Shown in pieces: positions 1 to 12,779 of a stretch of DNA of 64,000 nt. Source of the DNA: Pseudoscleropodium purum (taxonomy: Eukaryota; Streptophyta; Bryopsida; Hypnales; Brachytheciaceae); contig OZ017796.1 in the NCBI GenBank assembly GCA_963969395.1, positions 11,410,501 through 11,474,500 on the forward strand. Direction: 5' to 3'. The first letter of the stretch is position 1, and each line of letters opens with the position of its first letter. The notes beneath the pieces were generated by a model. That model did no database searches. It was not told the DNA's origin and was given only the letters and a program-made list of their open reading frames with translations. The position numbers and the translations under genes are program-made.

Positions 1-1260
1 TTCCTTTGCAAATTCTTAACCTTGTAACAATGAAGTGGCCTAAAAGCATCTAATAGATGACAAAGAATCCTTCTATATATGACAAAAATATAGAAGGTCG
101 TCTTTGGAATTTTGTGTGAAAAAGGAAGGTCTTGGACAATAGTTTGACCTCTAAAGAGTGTTCTTGTTTTTTTAAGTGACTTACATGGTACCAAAAAAAT
201 GATTTACACAATGACTAGCTTGGAGTTCCAAAATTAAAAATAATACACTTGCATATGATAGTGAATAAGCTAGATACATTTAAATAGTAGAACAATAATA
301 TGTCTTGTAGAACCAATTAAATTGTAATTGAAATGTTTGTTTTACTGTTTGAAATGAAGGCTTTATTGTTTGACCTTAAGTTGACTCCAAGAATGTATAG
401 TGTCCCTTGGATGATTTTAGAAGAGATTGTAGGATAGAGAAAAAACATTTCATCCAATTGGGGGGAAGATTGCTTGAGTGCATTTTACATGCATAGTATT
501 GGATATTCCCTTACTATGAAATTGCTAACTTTTAAAAAGAAGATGCTTAATTTATAAATCATACTTGTAGTGTATTTTGGCCATTTCTTGCTTTACAATT
601 TTGATGTTAATTTTTGCCATAAAAATGACATTTTTTTCAATTTGAGTCCAATTAATTAAATGATGTTTATTGAGTGAAGTTTTTACTCCAATTGGAAAAT
701 TCTTAAATTCTTAAAATTTGATGTTATATTGCAATTTGAATTATGGACCTATAACCATGTTTTTATTTTATTTTTTAATTTCATTAATTGAAGTCAAATT
801 CAAAAAATATCATTTTTGTGCCTAAAGTTGACATCAAAAGTAAATAGGAGGAAATGGCCAAAATGCAATGTAAGGGTCATTAGAAGATTCAAATCTTTTT
901 CCTTAGAAAAGTCAATAATACCATAATGAGAAAATTTGCAATATTCTTCATTGCAAATATATTCAAGCAACTTAAAAAAAATTCATGGAAAAATATATTT
1001 TTTCATCCTACCGATAATCTCAAGTGAAGACATGCATTAAACACTTAGTTTAGTGTCCTTAGCAACCTTCGAGGGTTAAAAAGATTGCATCATTAAACCT
1101 AAAGGTAAAAAGATCATCCTATGTAAAGATCACATTCAGCATAAATTATGACGTTTTGTTAAAAAAAGTGACACATGTCATCTTTTGAATGGTGTGATGT
1201 GGACCCCGGAGAATCTGACGTGGAAATTCAATTTCAGCAACTGAGGTGCCGAATCAGACC
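1..1260. repeat. AT-rich repeat region with a long imperfect foldback
   Basis: No gene is visible before about 1.26 kb. Roughly 530-690 and 745-910 are imperfect inverted arms: a stretch reading TTTTGGCCATTTCTTGCTTT in one arm recurs as its reverse complement (aaagtaaataggaggaaatggcc region) in the other. Sequence related to this block recurs near 31.1-31.65 kb in the same orientation, and in part, inverted, near 27.03-27.2 kb and 42.4-42.6 kb. It is therefore a dispersed repeat, probably a non-autonomous transposon. The ends were not defined. From ~1200 onward the composition shifts to the 5' region of the TMEM209-like gene, with a TGACGTGG motif at about 1217. Confidence 0.6.
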
Positions 1261-1703
1261 TTCACGTACGTTTGCTTACATCAACACACCGGAGACGGTT
1301 CCGTCTGGAATCTCACGCTCACCCAACCAAATTCCGACGTGAAACAGCTCTCCGTCTGACCAGCAGCTTCTCGTTCGACGAACAGAGAGCTTCGTCCTTC
1401 CGCCCTCTTCTTCGCTCCATCACTCCCCTTCTCGTTGTTACTCACTCCCTTTCAGTTCTAGGACAAGCTCAGCAAGCTCGCCCCTGCGCTGATCCGCCAT
1501 CGCTGGAGCTCGGTGAGCTCGGTGAATTCCCTGGACCTGGGCTCGCTGGGCGGGCGAAGAGGTTTTTATTTATTTAGGTTTTTCAGCAGGTGCCGATCGA
1601 TTCTTGGACATGAGTTCAAGGGAGGTGCATTGTACTCATGGATGAGTAGATTTTCCTTTAGGGTGGAGCTTGGTTGGCTGGTGGTTTTGTTCAGCATATC
1701 GAG

Positions 1704-4700
1704 ATGGTGCAAGGTCAGGGCGCGGGGTTCGGCGTGTACCAGCATGCCGCAATCTCGTCGGCTCTCTCCGCCATGTCTGTGAGGCCATCACGGCGTGACA
1801 TTACTGTCATCGTCTCGCTGTCTCTGTTCTCAGCGTCTCTTGTTGCCGCCCTGACAGCCCGGTGCGTACTTGTTTTAATTTGGGGGATCATCAGAGTGTT
1901 TGCTGTGAAACTGTAACAAATAGGTTGCTACCAAAAAATTGTACCAACCTTTGTAGAATTGGTTGAACATCAGTGGTTTTTGTTCCTAAAACCCTGAGAA
2001 GGGTTTTAATGTGGCTCCGTCGATTGCTTCGTTGTCAGTGACCGGCATAGAAAGCTGATTGAATTCCTCATTGTTTAATTGCAGGAGTGAGGTTGCAACT
2101 GCAGCATTTGCAGTAGTTGGCGTTTCTGGAGAGATTGCTAGTGAGCGATTTTTGACCCTTTCTTCTGTTGCTTTCAGTTTTTTTTATTTAGGGTTATCAT
2201 TTTGAGCCTGTGTCCTGTGACACCTCAAATATCATATGGTATCAACTCTGTACTTATCATAGTATCTCGTCGGTGTTCTTTTACTCCTGAAGGATCATGA
2301 AGTAAATTTGGATGTCACGCTTTTTAGCAGTTTTGAGTAGGTCACATGGGAACTTTCTTTTGTCCAAATTTATTTATTTTCTAATTGACACATACAATGT
2401 TCTTCACTGATGCTAGAGATATAAAATTTGGACCATCTGAATTATATTTTCTCAAAATGATCAAATTAATTGTTCATTTTGAAACCCTGAATCTTTGATC
2501 TTTTTAGCGGTTAAGTTCTAACCAAGTCCCGCTGTGGGTGCAGTTATTGCGGTGCGAGCTGCACAAGCAGTTCTGATAGTGTTCTTTGCAGTGACCTTGA
2601 GCGCTCTCCACAAAGCAATTTCTCTTCAAGCGGCCGCAGATGCAAGTATGGCGGTGGCAGCTTCCAAAAATGCGGTGGATGCGTCGTCTAATACGGCTCT
2701 CACGAAGCATCAACAAGCCTTGCTTGGGCTCTCAGGATTGAGACGCAGGAAAAGTATGCTCAGTAACGGGAGTGAAATAGCAAGTGAGCTCAAGGGCTTA
2801 GGTGACACACGTTTACGACCATCGCAGCCTTCATCCTCACCACCCCATGCGTTGATGGTCCCGTTGCATCCAGTGCAGAATAAGGGAAATCGAGGGACGT
2901 CGGCTTCTGATTCGGGGTTCCTTTCACTGTTGGCTGGCCCTGTATCATCCATGTCTCCATCTAGTTCCCTGGCCAACCCTAAATCTTCGTATACTTCTCA
3001 GGTAATACCTCTTTGGAAGACCCTAAAGTAGGCATCACAGCGAAGGGATGATTTAATTTAGAGGGATTCTGAGGCTTGTGGAGTAATGAGTTCTAGGTTA
3101 TCATCTTCCTATTGTTTGAAGTTCACTGTTTATTGTTTCGGTGCAAGCCAGTCTATCTAATGTTGGTACGTTGCACAGGGTTCACCGTTTACTACACCTT
3201 CGTATCCGACAGGGAGCCCTATTGAACATCGTGCCACTCCTTGGTCCCGGCAAAAGAGCTTCAATTTGAAAGATGATGTGCAAAGTGAGGAGAAATTGAA
3301 AAGGTTCTTGTCAGACACGGACACCAAAATGGTAGAAGCTGCTGGAAAGGCTCCCTTAGCTGGTCAAGGCTTCATGACTCCCACCCCCACCATTCGTGGG
3401 GTTGCTACCAATGCACCCGCAAGCCCTGTGCACACCCCTGTTTCCTTGAGCACTCCTAGAGGTACACCAGTTCGAACCTTGCGGATGTCTCCCTCCCAAA
3501 AAGGAATCACCCCACCCAAAAAGGGAGAGAATGAGTTACCCGGTCCCATGTCCTTGGAAGAGGTGACAGAAGGACTGAATCTCTTGGGTGTCCTTCCGTA
3601 TATTGACCAATGGAGAGATGCACTACGTCAATGGTTTTCAGAAGTCTTGCTCAATCCTCTAGTCTACAAAATCGATTCTAGTCATCTACAGGTCTGCTCC
3701 TACTTCTTTGCTGCGATTCTTTTCTTCATCATGCTCATTATGACTTTCAGACTTTCTGGTATATACTAAATCAAGATTGACTGGAGTATGGTTTTGCTTT
3801 TCAGGAGGTTGTCTATGCTTTTTCTACATAACTTTGCACCAGTAGCAGGTTATTGTAGAGTAGTTTTTTGAGTATTTATTTACAGGTGTCTCTCGACGAT
3901 CTAAATCCCCTACATTATAATCTGGTGCTCGGATCTTATCGGATTTTACTTTGTTTTGAAGGTGATGGCGGCAGTAGGGAAGTTAGGTCAAACTGTGATT
4001 GTTTCTCCAGTTGGAAGCGCACCAAAGTCTGCTTCTGCCGATGGAATTTCGTCTGAGTGGCTTCCGACTGCATCGGACGAAGAGGCTATGATGCATCAGC
4101 TTCGTGCTGCTCTCTTGCAGGCTCGTGATGCCCCTCCTGGTGAGTCGACCCTGTCATGGACTCCATTTCAAATCGACAACTTTCTTAAAGAGAGTTTATT
4201 ATGCAATTAAGTCGACCTTGAAACAGAATTATACTTTGGTGCTGGATTGCCTAATTGAACTGCCACTAGATTGGACATTGCGATTCTGTTATACACTACG
4301 ACTATACATCTTTATAAAAAATTATCTTTTCAAGGAACTCATTTCGCGGATTTCTTTTCAGATATGGTTCAACGGAGTAAGCACTTTATTCTCGTTTGTT
4401 TTTTGAATGAACTTGTTATGCCTTCTACTGTAGTCATGAAGTTTGTTCCACCTTGCAGCTCCCCAGCCAGGGATTTTTGGACTTCAATCTTCAGGTCAGG
4501 AGCGTATTGTCAACCCGTTGGTTCAAGAGTGTCTAGATGCTGTTACAGAGCACCAGCGCCTGCGTTTACTCATGAAAGGGGAATGGTTTAAAGGACTCCT
4601 TCTTCTCAGTAGTGTGCGTCCTGACGCTGTTGTCCAGAGAATCAGAGGTTAGTCCATTTGCCTGTAAACTTTCTACGTTAATTCATCTATAAATCGAGCT

Positions 4701-5547
4701 ATCAGCTGCTTTATAATGTATTTTATATATCATAATACATTCATAATACATGGCGTGAGAGGTCATTGTCAAAATACACTTGAAATAACTCAGTTTTAGA
4801 ATCTTTCAGTAAAGACATGTTTCCTGTATTGCATCTGCAATTTGATGTGAAATTGACTAATCTCTCAAATTTCTTATGATTGATTGAAACTGTACTTCTT
4901 CGAGGTATACGGGCAATCTTATGTTCTGTACTCGCTGAATTGCAGAACTCGCTGAAGGCTCTTGTGTAAGAAGGTACGACTTTACGGGCAGTGGCGGAGA
5001 CAGCAAGAACCCTAACTCTGAGCTCCCGTCTGATCCCCATCTTCTACTCTACCTGTTCTGTGCCTTATTGGAGCATCCACAATGGATGTTACATTTGGAC
5101 CCTTACGCCCATTCTAATATGCAGACTGGAACAAACCCTCTTTTTCTGAACACTCTTCCGGGCAATGAAAGATTCTCAGAGAAGCATGTTGCAGTCTTGT
5201 CAAATGCTCCAGGAACTATACCTGGTGGAGCTTGTATCCTAGCTGTTGGCAAGCAAAGTCCACCAGTGTTTGCCCTGTACTGGGACAAAAAACTGCAGTT
5301 CTCCCTTCAGGTGAGTGTTTCTTCCTCAGCTGACTTGTTTTTGAATCTGCGCTTTTTTTCGACACCTAGCTCATGCGTGCACACATATCTACAGGGACGA
5401 ACAGCACTATGGGACGCTGTCCTTTTACTGTGTTATCGAATCAAGGTCGCTCATGGAGGCGTAGTACGAGGAATCAGCCTGGCATCCCCAACATATAACC
5501 TATTGCCCGTGTTGGAGCCTACATCGCTTCAGAGTCCTCTCCGGTAG
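1704..5547 (+). CDS. TMEM209-like / cytochrome B561 N-terminal-domain nuclear-envelope protein
   Basis: Exons read as 1704-1861, 2085-2140, 2544-3001, 3179-3691, 3962-4139, 4459-4647, 4946-5310 and 5395-5547. All introns are GT-AG and phase closes to 689 codons, near the length I recall for the plant family. I chose the ATG at 1704 because it precedes the conserved-looking VYQHAAISSALSAMSVRPS segment. Two hydrophobic stretches follow, in exon 1 (ITVIVSLSLFSASLVAAL) and across exons 2-3 (VLIVFFAVTLSAL). Next is a Ser/Pro/Thr-rich disordered middle (residues ~100-360). The conserved C-terminal domain runs from WFSEVLLNPLVYKID to the end, with LLLYLFCALLEHPQWML, FALYWDKKLQFSLQ and GRTALWDAVLLLCYRIK. 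Family knowledge: human TMEM209 is a nuclear-envelope protein linked to nucleoporins; the plant domain's cytochrome-b561 label is historical and no heme function is implied. Function here is inferred from homology only. Confidence 0.92.
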
Positions 5548-6500
5548 TTCTAATGGTTCCAGCAGCAGAATGCATTATCACTGGAATTTTTGCAGAAAAG
5601 TTTCCTTCCCGATTGTGATGACCCTAGACACAGACAGGCTCAATTCATAGAGTGGGAATGTACCATATCTCTCATTCTAAATGACATTTTTTCAATCCAA
5701 TTTTGTACGTTCTCAATGTAAATCCTTTCTATTGGTGCTCAGAATGCAGGTGTACATGTCTACTCTCTGGTGTGGTTGAAATTGTTTTACTTGATCTACC
5801 CGTTTCAATTCTTTTTTCTGATGCGGGGCTCCCTCCTCGGTAGCTGCTGGTTCGAAGGGTTGACTGTGCCTGACTTTCTCTCGCACCACCATGTGAACAG
5901 AAAGCAATGCTTCTTGTTGTAACTTTATTCCCACTACAAGAACGATCCAAACCAGGTTGCTTGGATGATCCAGGGTTAAGTGCAGGGAAAGTCACTCACC
6001 GATATACTGCAATTGAGCATGAAGACATTAGCCGAAGCCTTTTACTGGTGATGACTAGTGAATCCAGTTGATTTAGTGGCTTATCCTACCCAAAGAACCA
6101 AGGAAATTGCACGCCTTGATGCTCAAGACTTAGGTTATATTAGTTTCAACTCCATGCGGGGGCACACGCTCTAGCTTATGTTCTCTCACTTCGTGACTAG
6201 AGTTACGCTTGGAAATAGTCGCTCAGAACGTATGTGCATAATTCCTGGAGTTCTTTACTTTGATACACCGCAATAGTATACTTCAAAAGGTTGAGAATTA
6301 TAATGCAATCAAAGCCGACAGGTTCAATTAGTATAACTAAAACCTTACCTGAACTACGGAAGGTCAATTGTCTAGTATAGACTTCAATGATTTGTACTGG
6401 TTCAGGCTAACAACACAGGGCACCATATACACAGGTTGACTCTTTTGTTTCTCTTCCAATTTCGAACACATGCACACAAGTACGTCTGAGCACCCTAGTT
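5548..6500. other. Intergenic space between two convergent genes
   Basis: This holds the 3' UTRs of the TMEM209-like gene (+ strand, stop at 5547) and the VDR gene (- strand, stop at 6501). The short open frames here show no recognisable protein. No repeat or RNA gene is seen. Confidence 0.6.
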
Positions 6501-9500
6501 TCAACTAATCACAGACTGCAAGGAGGATCCTTTAGGGATCCCCAAGGGTGGAATAGAGCATCCAGAATTCTTCACTCGATAAAGCTCCCAAACCTTAATT
6601 CCACATCTGTCAAGCGCTGCATTGATGTGAGCAGACTCACTTTCAGGAGGCCACATCCCATCCTGCGTCACCAGTATGGCTCCCGTGTACGATTGTCCCG
6701 CAGCAGCTGCAGCTCCACTATAGTAGAATAACCCCCATGACAAGTCATCCTTCACATCCACAATGCGCCAAAACTCCTTGGAAATCACTCCATTGTCAAG
6801 CACGGTAAAATAAAAGGTACCTGGCACAGAAAATGCCAGGGCAGGGTCAGTCCGGGTCCTTATTGTCGCAATTGCACCGTTCGTCCTATTTAATGTGCTT
6901 CGAGATATAAAATAACACCAAAAGTGTGCCATAAATTCTTATTTTCAAATTGCGTACCTTACGACCAACATCAAGGATCATTTCAATCAATAGGTTAGTG
7001 GCCAACATGAGATTCAAAGCTCAGAAAATGGAGGTTACATCAATAGGTACACTAATTCAAGATGTTCCCAGTGCATCAGAGGACTATGAAATAGTGCAGC
7101 ATACAAAAAATAGGACGGTGCAGCTGGATGTGACAAATCAATGTTATATTTTATGAAGAGTACCTGGTACAATGTCGCGTTTGACACGATAATGCCGCCT
7201 CCGCCAGACCAATTTTCCATCCAGCGTTTCCACCTGAAACACAGGGTCGTACCACATTGAACCCCTGGCCTGGCCACGATAGAACATCTGGTATTGACAA
7301 GGAAATTGATCATACGCTGCATTTTGTCCTGCAACCACACGCCAGCTGTACTCAAATGGTAGCCCAGTTGAGTTCGGACGTCCCAGCCAACCAATGAACA
7401 AATCCTCCGCACTTTCATGAGTCAATTCTTCTCCACGGAATGTTTGCAGCGGTTGCACGTCCGGTTGCATTAAAATATCAGCGGAGAGACCCAGGCAGTT
7501 GTGCTTCTGCAGCACGCATAACGTGAACGCCTCCAGTTTGGGACTTTCGTATGAAACTATACACCGGTAGCTGGTCACTTGATCCGTCGGTGCACAATTC
7601 TGTAAACAATTAAGAGCCTGGCGGCAATCGGGATCCAAAAGGCATGCCAAGATTTGTGACCTGCAGCACCGTTTAGGGAGAATCAACCCGGTTAGTTTAT
7701 TACAAACCAACGAAAATGAAAAGAAAATAGATTCTTTAAACTAAGAAGTTAAATGGTTTAAAAAATTCTTATTATATTACCAACAGAGACAATAACCGAA
7801 GTACCTATCTGGAATATGGAAAATGAAGGACAATCACCGGTGGAGCTCAAAAACTCCCCGATTGCTGACCTGCAGTTTTTCACCATGCATTGGACGGATG
7901 CCAAGCTTGTTGCTCGGAGGTTCTTCAACATTGTCACTGGAGTCACGTAGGAGTCGATGAGCACGAGAAGTGCAAACCGGACATCGTCGCTGCTCTTACG
8001 TGCCCAAGCCTCCTCCACTAGACTTAGAACCTTGAGAGCTTCTTTCCGCTGGGTTCCGGGAACGGCTCCAAGCAGCTTCTCGATCTGGTCCACAGGTTTT
8101 ACCCTTAAATCACCCAACCGAGTTTCGAAGTTGGGAGCTGAGTCAAAAGGAACTAGAGTCGGTATGTTCTGGAGGTATCGGGATTGAATCTGCTTGGCGA
8201 CATCCACGTCTGTTACAGATATGATAATAACGATGTCTGCTTCGAATTCGGTGCCCTTGGAAAGCAAAGCTTCGTCCGTGAGGACCAACATCTCGAATTT
8301 GAGATTGATCCACCCAATCCGTTGTGCCTGAGAAAACAGTCACAATTAATGCCCAGCTCTGCAAATGTGAAAGGAATCCAGATTGAACTTGCACAAAGAG
8401 AATGGTTTGAATACTACTATCAAAGATCTCAATTAAATAAAACTGCTTCAAGAGCTTTCAGACTGTCATAAAAGTGTTCTCCTGCATCATTCATGGGGAG
8501 GACTCCTTGTGATCATACATAGACTTGCCTATGTATAGAGGGACGTCTCCACGTTCTTCTCACAGTGGAATAACTTGCTTCAAAAATGATCCAGTTCTTC
8601 AATATTTTTGTGCTCTAGGCTCCTTTCGTGCTACAATGAGAATGCGAGTTGTATACTACTCTAGAATGTTATGTGCCCATTCAATCAAAAGGAAAGAAAA
8701 GATAGTTTCCATTCCATGAAGTTTGTACCATATGCTGCATGACATCTTCCCAAGAGTTACCATCGAATGGGCTGACGCTTCCAGCACCAACAATCGCTAG
8801 TACCTTTGCTTGCGCCAGTTCTGAAAACTGTGCAAGTTCACCCGCCGCAGAAGTCTCCGCCATGGCTGCCACCTCCTGATTTACCCTGCACGTCCGTATC
8901 AAACCTTCTGCACAAACAGTTTTTCATGTCGTTAGATGTTGAAAATTATCCCGCTGCTTGATGTTATCAGACGTGTACTGGCTCCCAACTTTCAAATTTG
9001 CGCACAGCGCCGAATTAAAATCACAATGGAGTCTGGCTTTCTCTTCACGGAGACACATACTAACTGGAGGAATTTCAAGCAAATTTGTAAGGAAGAATAA
9101 GAATGAGATTGGATACACTGCATCATATTGTAGGATCTATTCTAATGTGACGCTAACGGCACCATCCTTGAGTTCAGCTGCAGTAATTGCTTAGATTTTG
9201 ATGCATCTGATACAATTTAGCCTTCAAGAGAATGCGACATAATTTGAACCAGGAGATGATTAGCTTACCAAAGGAACCGCAAAGGGGAACCAAGGTATCA
9301 GCCTGCTGCAGAGGTGAGCACCTGCTCACAGTAGGGCAGTATGATAAGACTTCATAAGCAAGTGACTTCCAACAAATGACTTCCAAAAATCTCGCTAATC
9401 GCTGAATCATGGTTGTGAGCTCCCCTTCCCCCTTCCCCATCTCAATGAGTGTAGGACGAGGCTTCCTCATCCTTCCAATTAGCGCCTTCAACAAACTAGC

Positions 9501-9893
9501 TAAACCCCCAATTCGTCGAGCATCGGAGACCCAAAGTGATCAAAAATTGAAGAAGTTTGAATGGACAATGCGCAAGAATACAACAGAAAGGCATATGAGG
9601 AGTTTGACCTCTCTGACCTGATTCCATTTCGTCTTGATTCTCTTACAAAGCCTCCAATTCCAGCGCAAATACCTGCCAAATGACGTCAACATTACATGCC
9701 GAATCTCGGGTCCACCCCGAAATCCGAAACCCGAAACCCTAGCCCTCTTCCTAAACCCTACACACAAGAAGTGATGCCATGGCGATCAAATAGAGAAAAA
9801 AAAAAAAAAAAACTCACCACTACAGCGCGTCCCAGGAACTGCTGCACCAGTACTTGAAAATAAAGCTGCTACTGGAGCAGCCACAAACGCCAT
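6501..9893 (-). CDS. Violaxanthin de-epoxidase-related protein (VDR), predicted chloroplast
   Basis: Minus-strand exons in transcript order: 9893-9818, 9757-9618, 9485-9269, 8907-8729, 8327-7805, an exon ending at 7164, and 6820-6501. The N terminus (MAFVAAPVAALFSSTGAAVP, then Arg-rich) looks like a plastid transit peptide. The middle domain contains AIVGAGSVSPFDG and the ADIVIIISVTDVD segment. The VDE-like core has a Cys-rich part (CLLDPDCRQALNCLQNC, YRCIVSYESPK, LCVLQKHNCLG) and a lipocalin-like part (LPFEYSWRVVAGQNAAYD, WRRRHYRVKR, GTFYFTVLDNGVISKEFW, DDLSWGLFYYSGAA, CGIKVWELYRV). Known: VDE removes epoxides in the xanthophyll cycle; VDR is a homologue of less certain activity. The junction between the exon ending at 7805 and the Cys-rich exon is unresolved. 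The obvious acceptor (exon from 7660) breaks phase, while an acceptor giving an exon from 7733 keeps phase but adds a Phe-rich stretch. Confidence 0.88.
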
Positions 9894-11030
9894 CTTCCGC
9901 AATATCTGATCTCAGCTCGCTAACACCATCACCCAGTCGCTTTAGACAACCAACACACGCATTGTAAGCTCTTCAGTTGCATTGTGAGAGTAATTTGATC
10001 CACATCCATTTAAGCGCAGCAACTCAATTTTCAGTGTCTCCAACATTTTCCAACATCGGTCTCCTTTAATTCAATCCGCAATTCCTCGACTGTGCTCGGA
10101 AACTAAAACTATTGCGTCCTCAAGTCCGCAATCTCTCTACCGAAATGGTGCTGCCACACCTGACCAATCAAGAAAAATCTACAGTGATGGGAATTCACAG
10201 ATGGACATTCGCTGAGCTCAACGGAAAAGAATTTTACTGCCGATTCTTCCCTTCAAAATTGCAATTCAAAACGATTGCGTCGGCACCCACAAAGGCACAA
10301 GCTTGTCTTCCAATCCTCATCTGGAATTGGTTCCCGAATTGGGTGCCTCTGGTTGGCAACAATGCAGCCACTGCCGCTTTGCTGCTTGAGGTCCCTCCAC
10401 CTGTCGTGAGTCGTGACCTTTTCCAGCTCGGATTTTCAGAACGTCAACACGGTCTTGCGTGGCATTTTCTTCTTTCCAGAAAAAATTCCAATCCACTCAA
10501 AATATGCTCAAAAACACGGATTGAAATGTAATGACTGACCGAGTAGATGCTGGGACTTTGTGCATATTGTATTGTTGTGATGGTAAGTGGTTGAATGAGG
10601 ATATTGCTCCATCAACCTTGAGCCTTGACTAATCCATTCCTGCATCTGGAATGATGAAATGGTGCAAGGAGTCACTGAATTGTGAGTCCCGATGGATCCA
10701 TCTCTCGGTGCAGGTGCTTGCAAATAAGGACTTCGTTTGCATTCTGATTTCGGCCGAGGATTTTACCATTTGAATAACACCAATTTATCATGTCTACAAT
10801 GGATTTACAAGGCCGGCATTCACATCGGTGCACACAGACAGAGGATTGAACTGATTCATTAACAGCAAATGAGTACAAGTGCCTCAGGCACAAAGAGTAC
10901 ACTCAATCAGTGTATATAAGTACAATGCAGTACAGAGCATGCTCTGGGAGTTTGAACTGAAACTAGCCTCTAGTGGGCTAGATTATCCACCCTATTACGG
11001 CTAATCCCAGATGCTCCAAACCAGTGTGTT
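9894..11030. other. VDR 5' region and unassigned intergenic sequence
   Basis: About 9.9-10.1 kb should hold the VDR 5' UTR and promoter. An open frame on the + strand (about 10145-10531, from ATG) overlaps that region and matches no family I know, so I do not call it a gene. A TATA-like TGTATATAAG sits near 10911, followed by non-coding sequence of gene-like composition that could be a solo LTR or a degraded leader. Neither can be shown. Confidence 0.4.
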
Positions 11031-11137
11031 TTTTTGCACTATAGCAATACATCATGCACGAAATGGAGGATGGTCCCTCCAAATTTTAACCACTGTGATT
11101 GTGCCACGACACTAGAATTTGGTACCATGGTGTCAGA

Positions 11138-11156
11138 AAAAAAAAAAAAAAAAAAA
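11138..11156. repeat. Poly-A tract
   Basis: An uninterrupted run of about 18 adenines lies in + strand sequence with no gene. It could be the tail of a retroposed copy, but no source sequence was recognised upstream. Confidence 0.5.
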
Positions 11157-12748
11157 CTACTCCAAATTGGCTTTGTTGCTGGCCCTTCCACCACCACCAT
11201 CTTTGGCTTTGTCATATCTCTTGGGTATCACAGTCTAGTTGTGATTGGGCTCCCTAATGTGGGTGCTTGGCATCTTGCCTTGGAGTAAAAGAAGAATTTC
11301 TTAGAAGGTAGCTTGGTAGCCATTGGTTGACTACCCTTTACGACATGAGTCTTCCCCTTTTGAGGCACAACATGTTTCTTCAATAGCCTCTTCTTGGGCA
11401 ATGTATGGACTTCATCCTTCAACCAAATACTCTTCCTTTCACGAGGATGGTCTAAGTGTCTTTTCCCACTATGGTCTAAATGCCAAGACTTAGGCGATGC
11501 CATTAATAATATGGGAGCCATTGGTAATGCCAAGAGAAAAAAATATAAAAAAGCAAAACCAATGGATGAGCCATGAAAGCCCCATATACTTGTATTTAAG
11601 AGAAATGGCTATCTTGTGGGTTGAATTCATTCTACTTCATAAAGAGCTTGAAGTATTGGTTAACTACCACTTTCAACATTTTTAGTCTAATAATGTTCTA
11701 CTTAACTACCACTTCAAACACTTTTAAACTAGTAGTATACTAGTTACTACTACTTCAAACTACTTTTAACTAGTGTCCTTTCTACCTACTTCTTTAAAAA
11801 AATAGAATGTCTTTATTAATTTTATATTTAAAATTTTAGTTTATGACCAATGTACTGTATGTAAAAATTTTAGTGGTTTAGGAGCTTCCACATTGAAAAT
11901 TCATAGTAATTATATGTCTTATCTAAAAATTATATTTTCTTTAAAATTTATGATTTTCATTTTCTAATACAAAAAAATATTGAGAAAGGTGCCTCTAACT
12001 ATGACAAATTTCCTACTTAGATGTTTTTGGGTGTTTTCACTTTATTGAGTAGGGAAGAATATTTCTAGCGGTATAGGAAATAAGCTCCTTTTGAGATTTT
12101 TTGGATGAAAAGTGAGCAATTAGTGCTTCACTTGACCAAAACATTACCTTTGGTAGGAAAAAAAATTATGTTTTGTTGGGAAGCTGGCAATTGTTTTTCT
12201 TCTATAAATTAGGCAAAAGCCAACTGTGAATTTTTTAGTCACTACTTATAGTTCTATTTATTGGATTCACAATTATTTGGATTAAAGTATAACAAATAAA
12301 GGAATGTTATATATGTATTATGAACAACTCATTTTTTTAAAACAATATTATAGGTGGATAAAACAAAATCATATAATTTTCTATTTTAGATCCTAGAAGA
12401 GAGTATTCTTATCCTTTTCAATGTTAATGTGACCCTCTTAATTCTCTACATAATTTTATTGGCAATCTAGAAGTGTTCCTTGTAGATTAATGAATAAAAA
12501 TTTTGCCATGTATAGAAGCTACATGGTGGTATTCATTGAAATCACAAAATGACCAATAATGTAGTTTTCACTCCAATTCCAACCTTTTCAATCCCAATTG
12601 CACATTGTATGTAATTTATATAACATTAGGATGCAAACATTATAAAAAATTTCAGGCCCCAAGAGGTCCGCTAGTTTGGAATTGCCCACAACTACTCTGG
12701 TACGATTAGAGAGGAAATTCCTCAGTTTTATATTTTTTGATGAAACCT

Positions 12749-12779
12749 GCTGATGTGGCACTACTTGTGCCACGTCAGC
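12749..12779. repeat. Short hairpin with 13-bp arms
   Basis: GCTGATGTGGCAC and GTGCCACGTCAGC flank a 5-base loop, with one mismatch. The arms include the ACGT-core words CACGTC and GTGCCAC. It is not next to a recognised gene. Confidence 0.6.

Noticed and set aside
10145..10531. Open frame of about 129 codons on the + strand beside the VDR start
   Set aside because: It overlaps the VDR 5' region, has no recognisable domain, and shows composition expected by chance.
10900..11030. Solo LTR with a TATA box
   Set aside because: No paired TG/CA ends, target duplication or primer-binding site could be identified.
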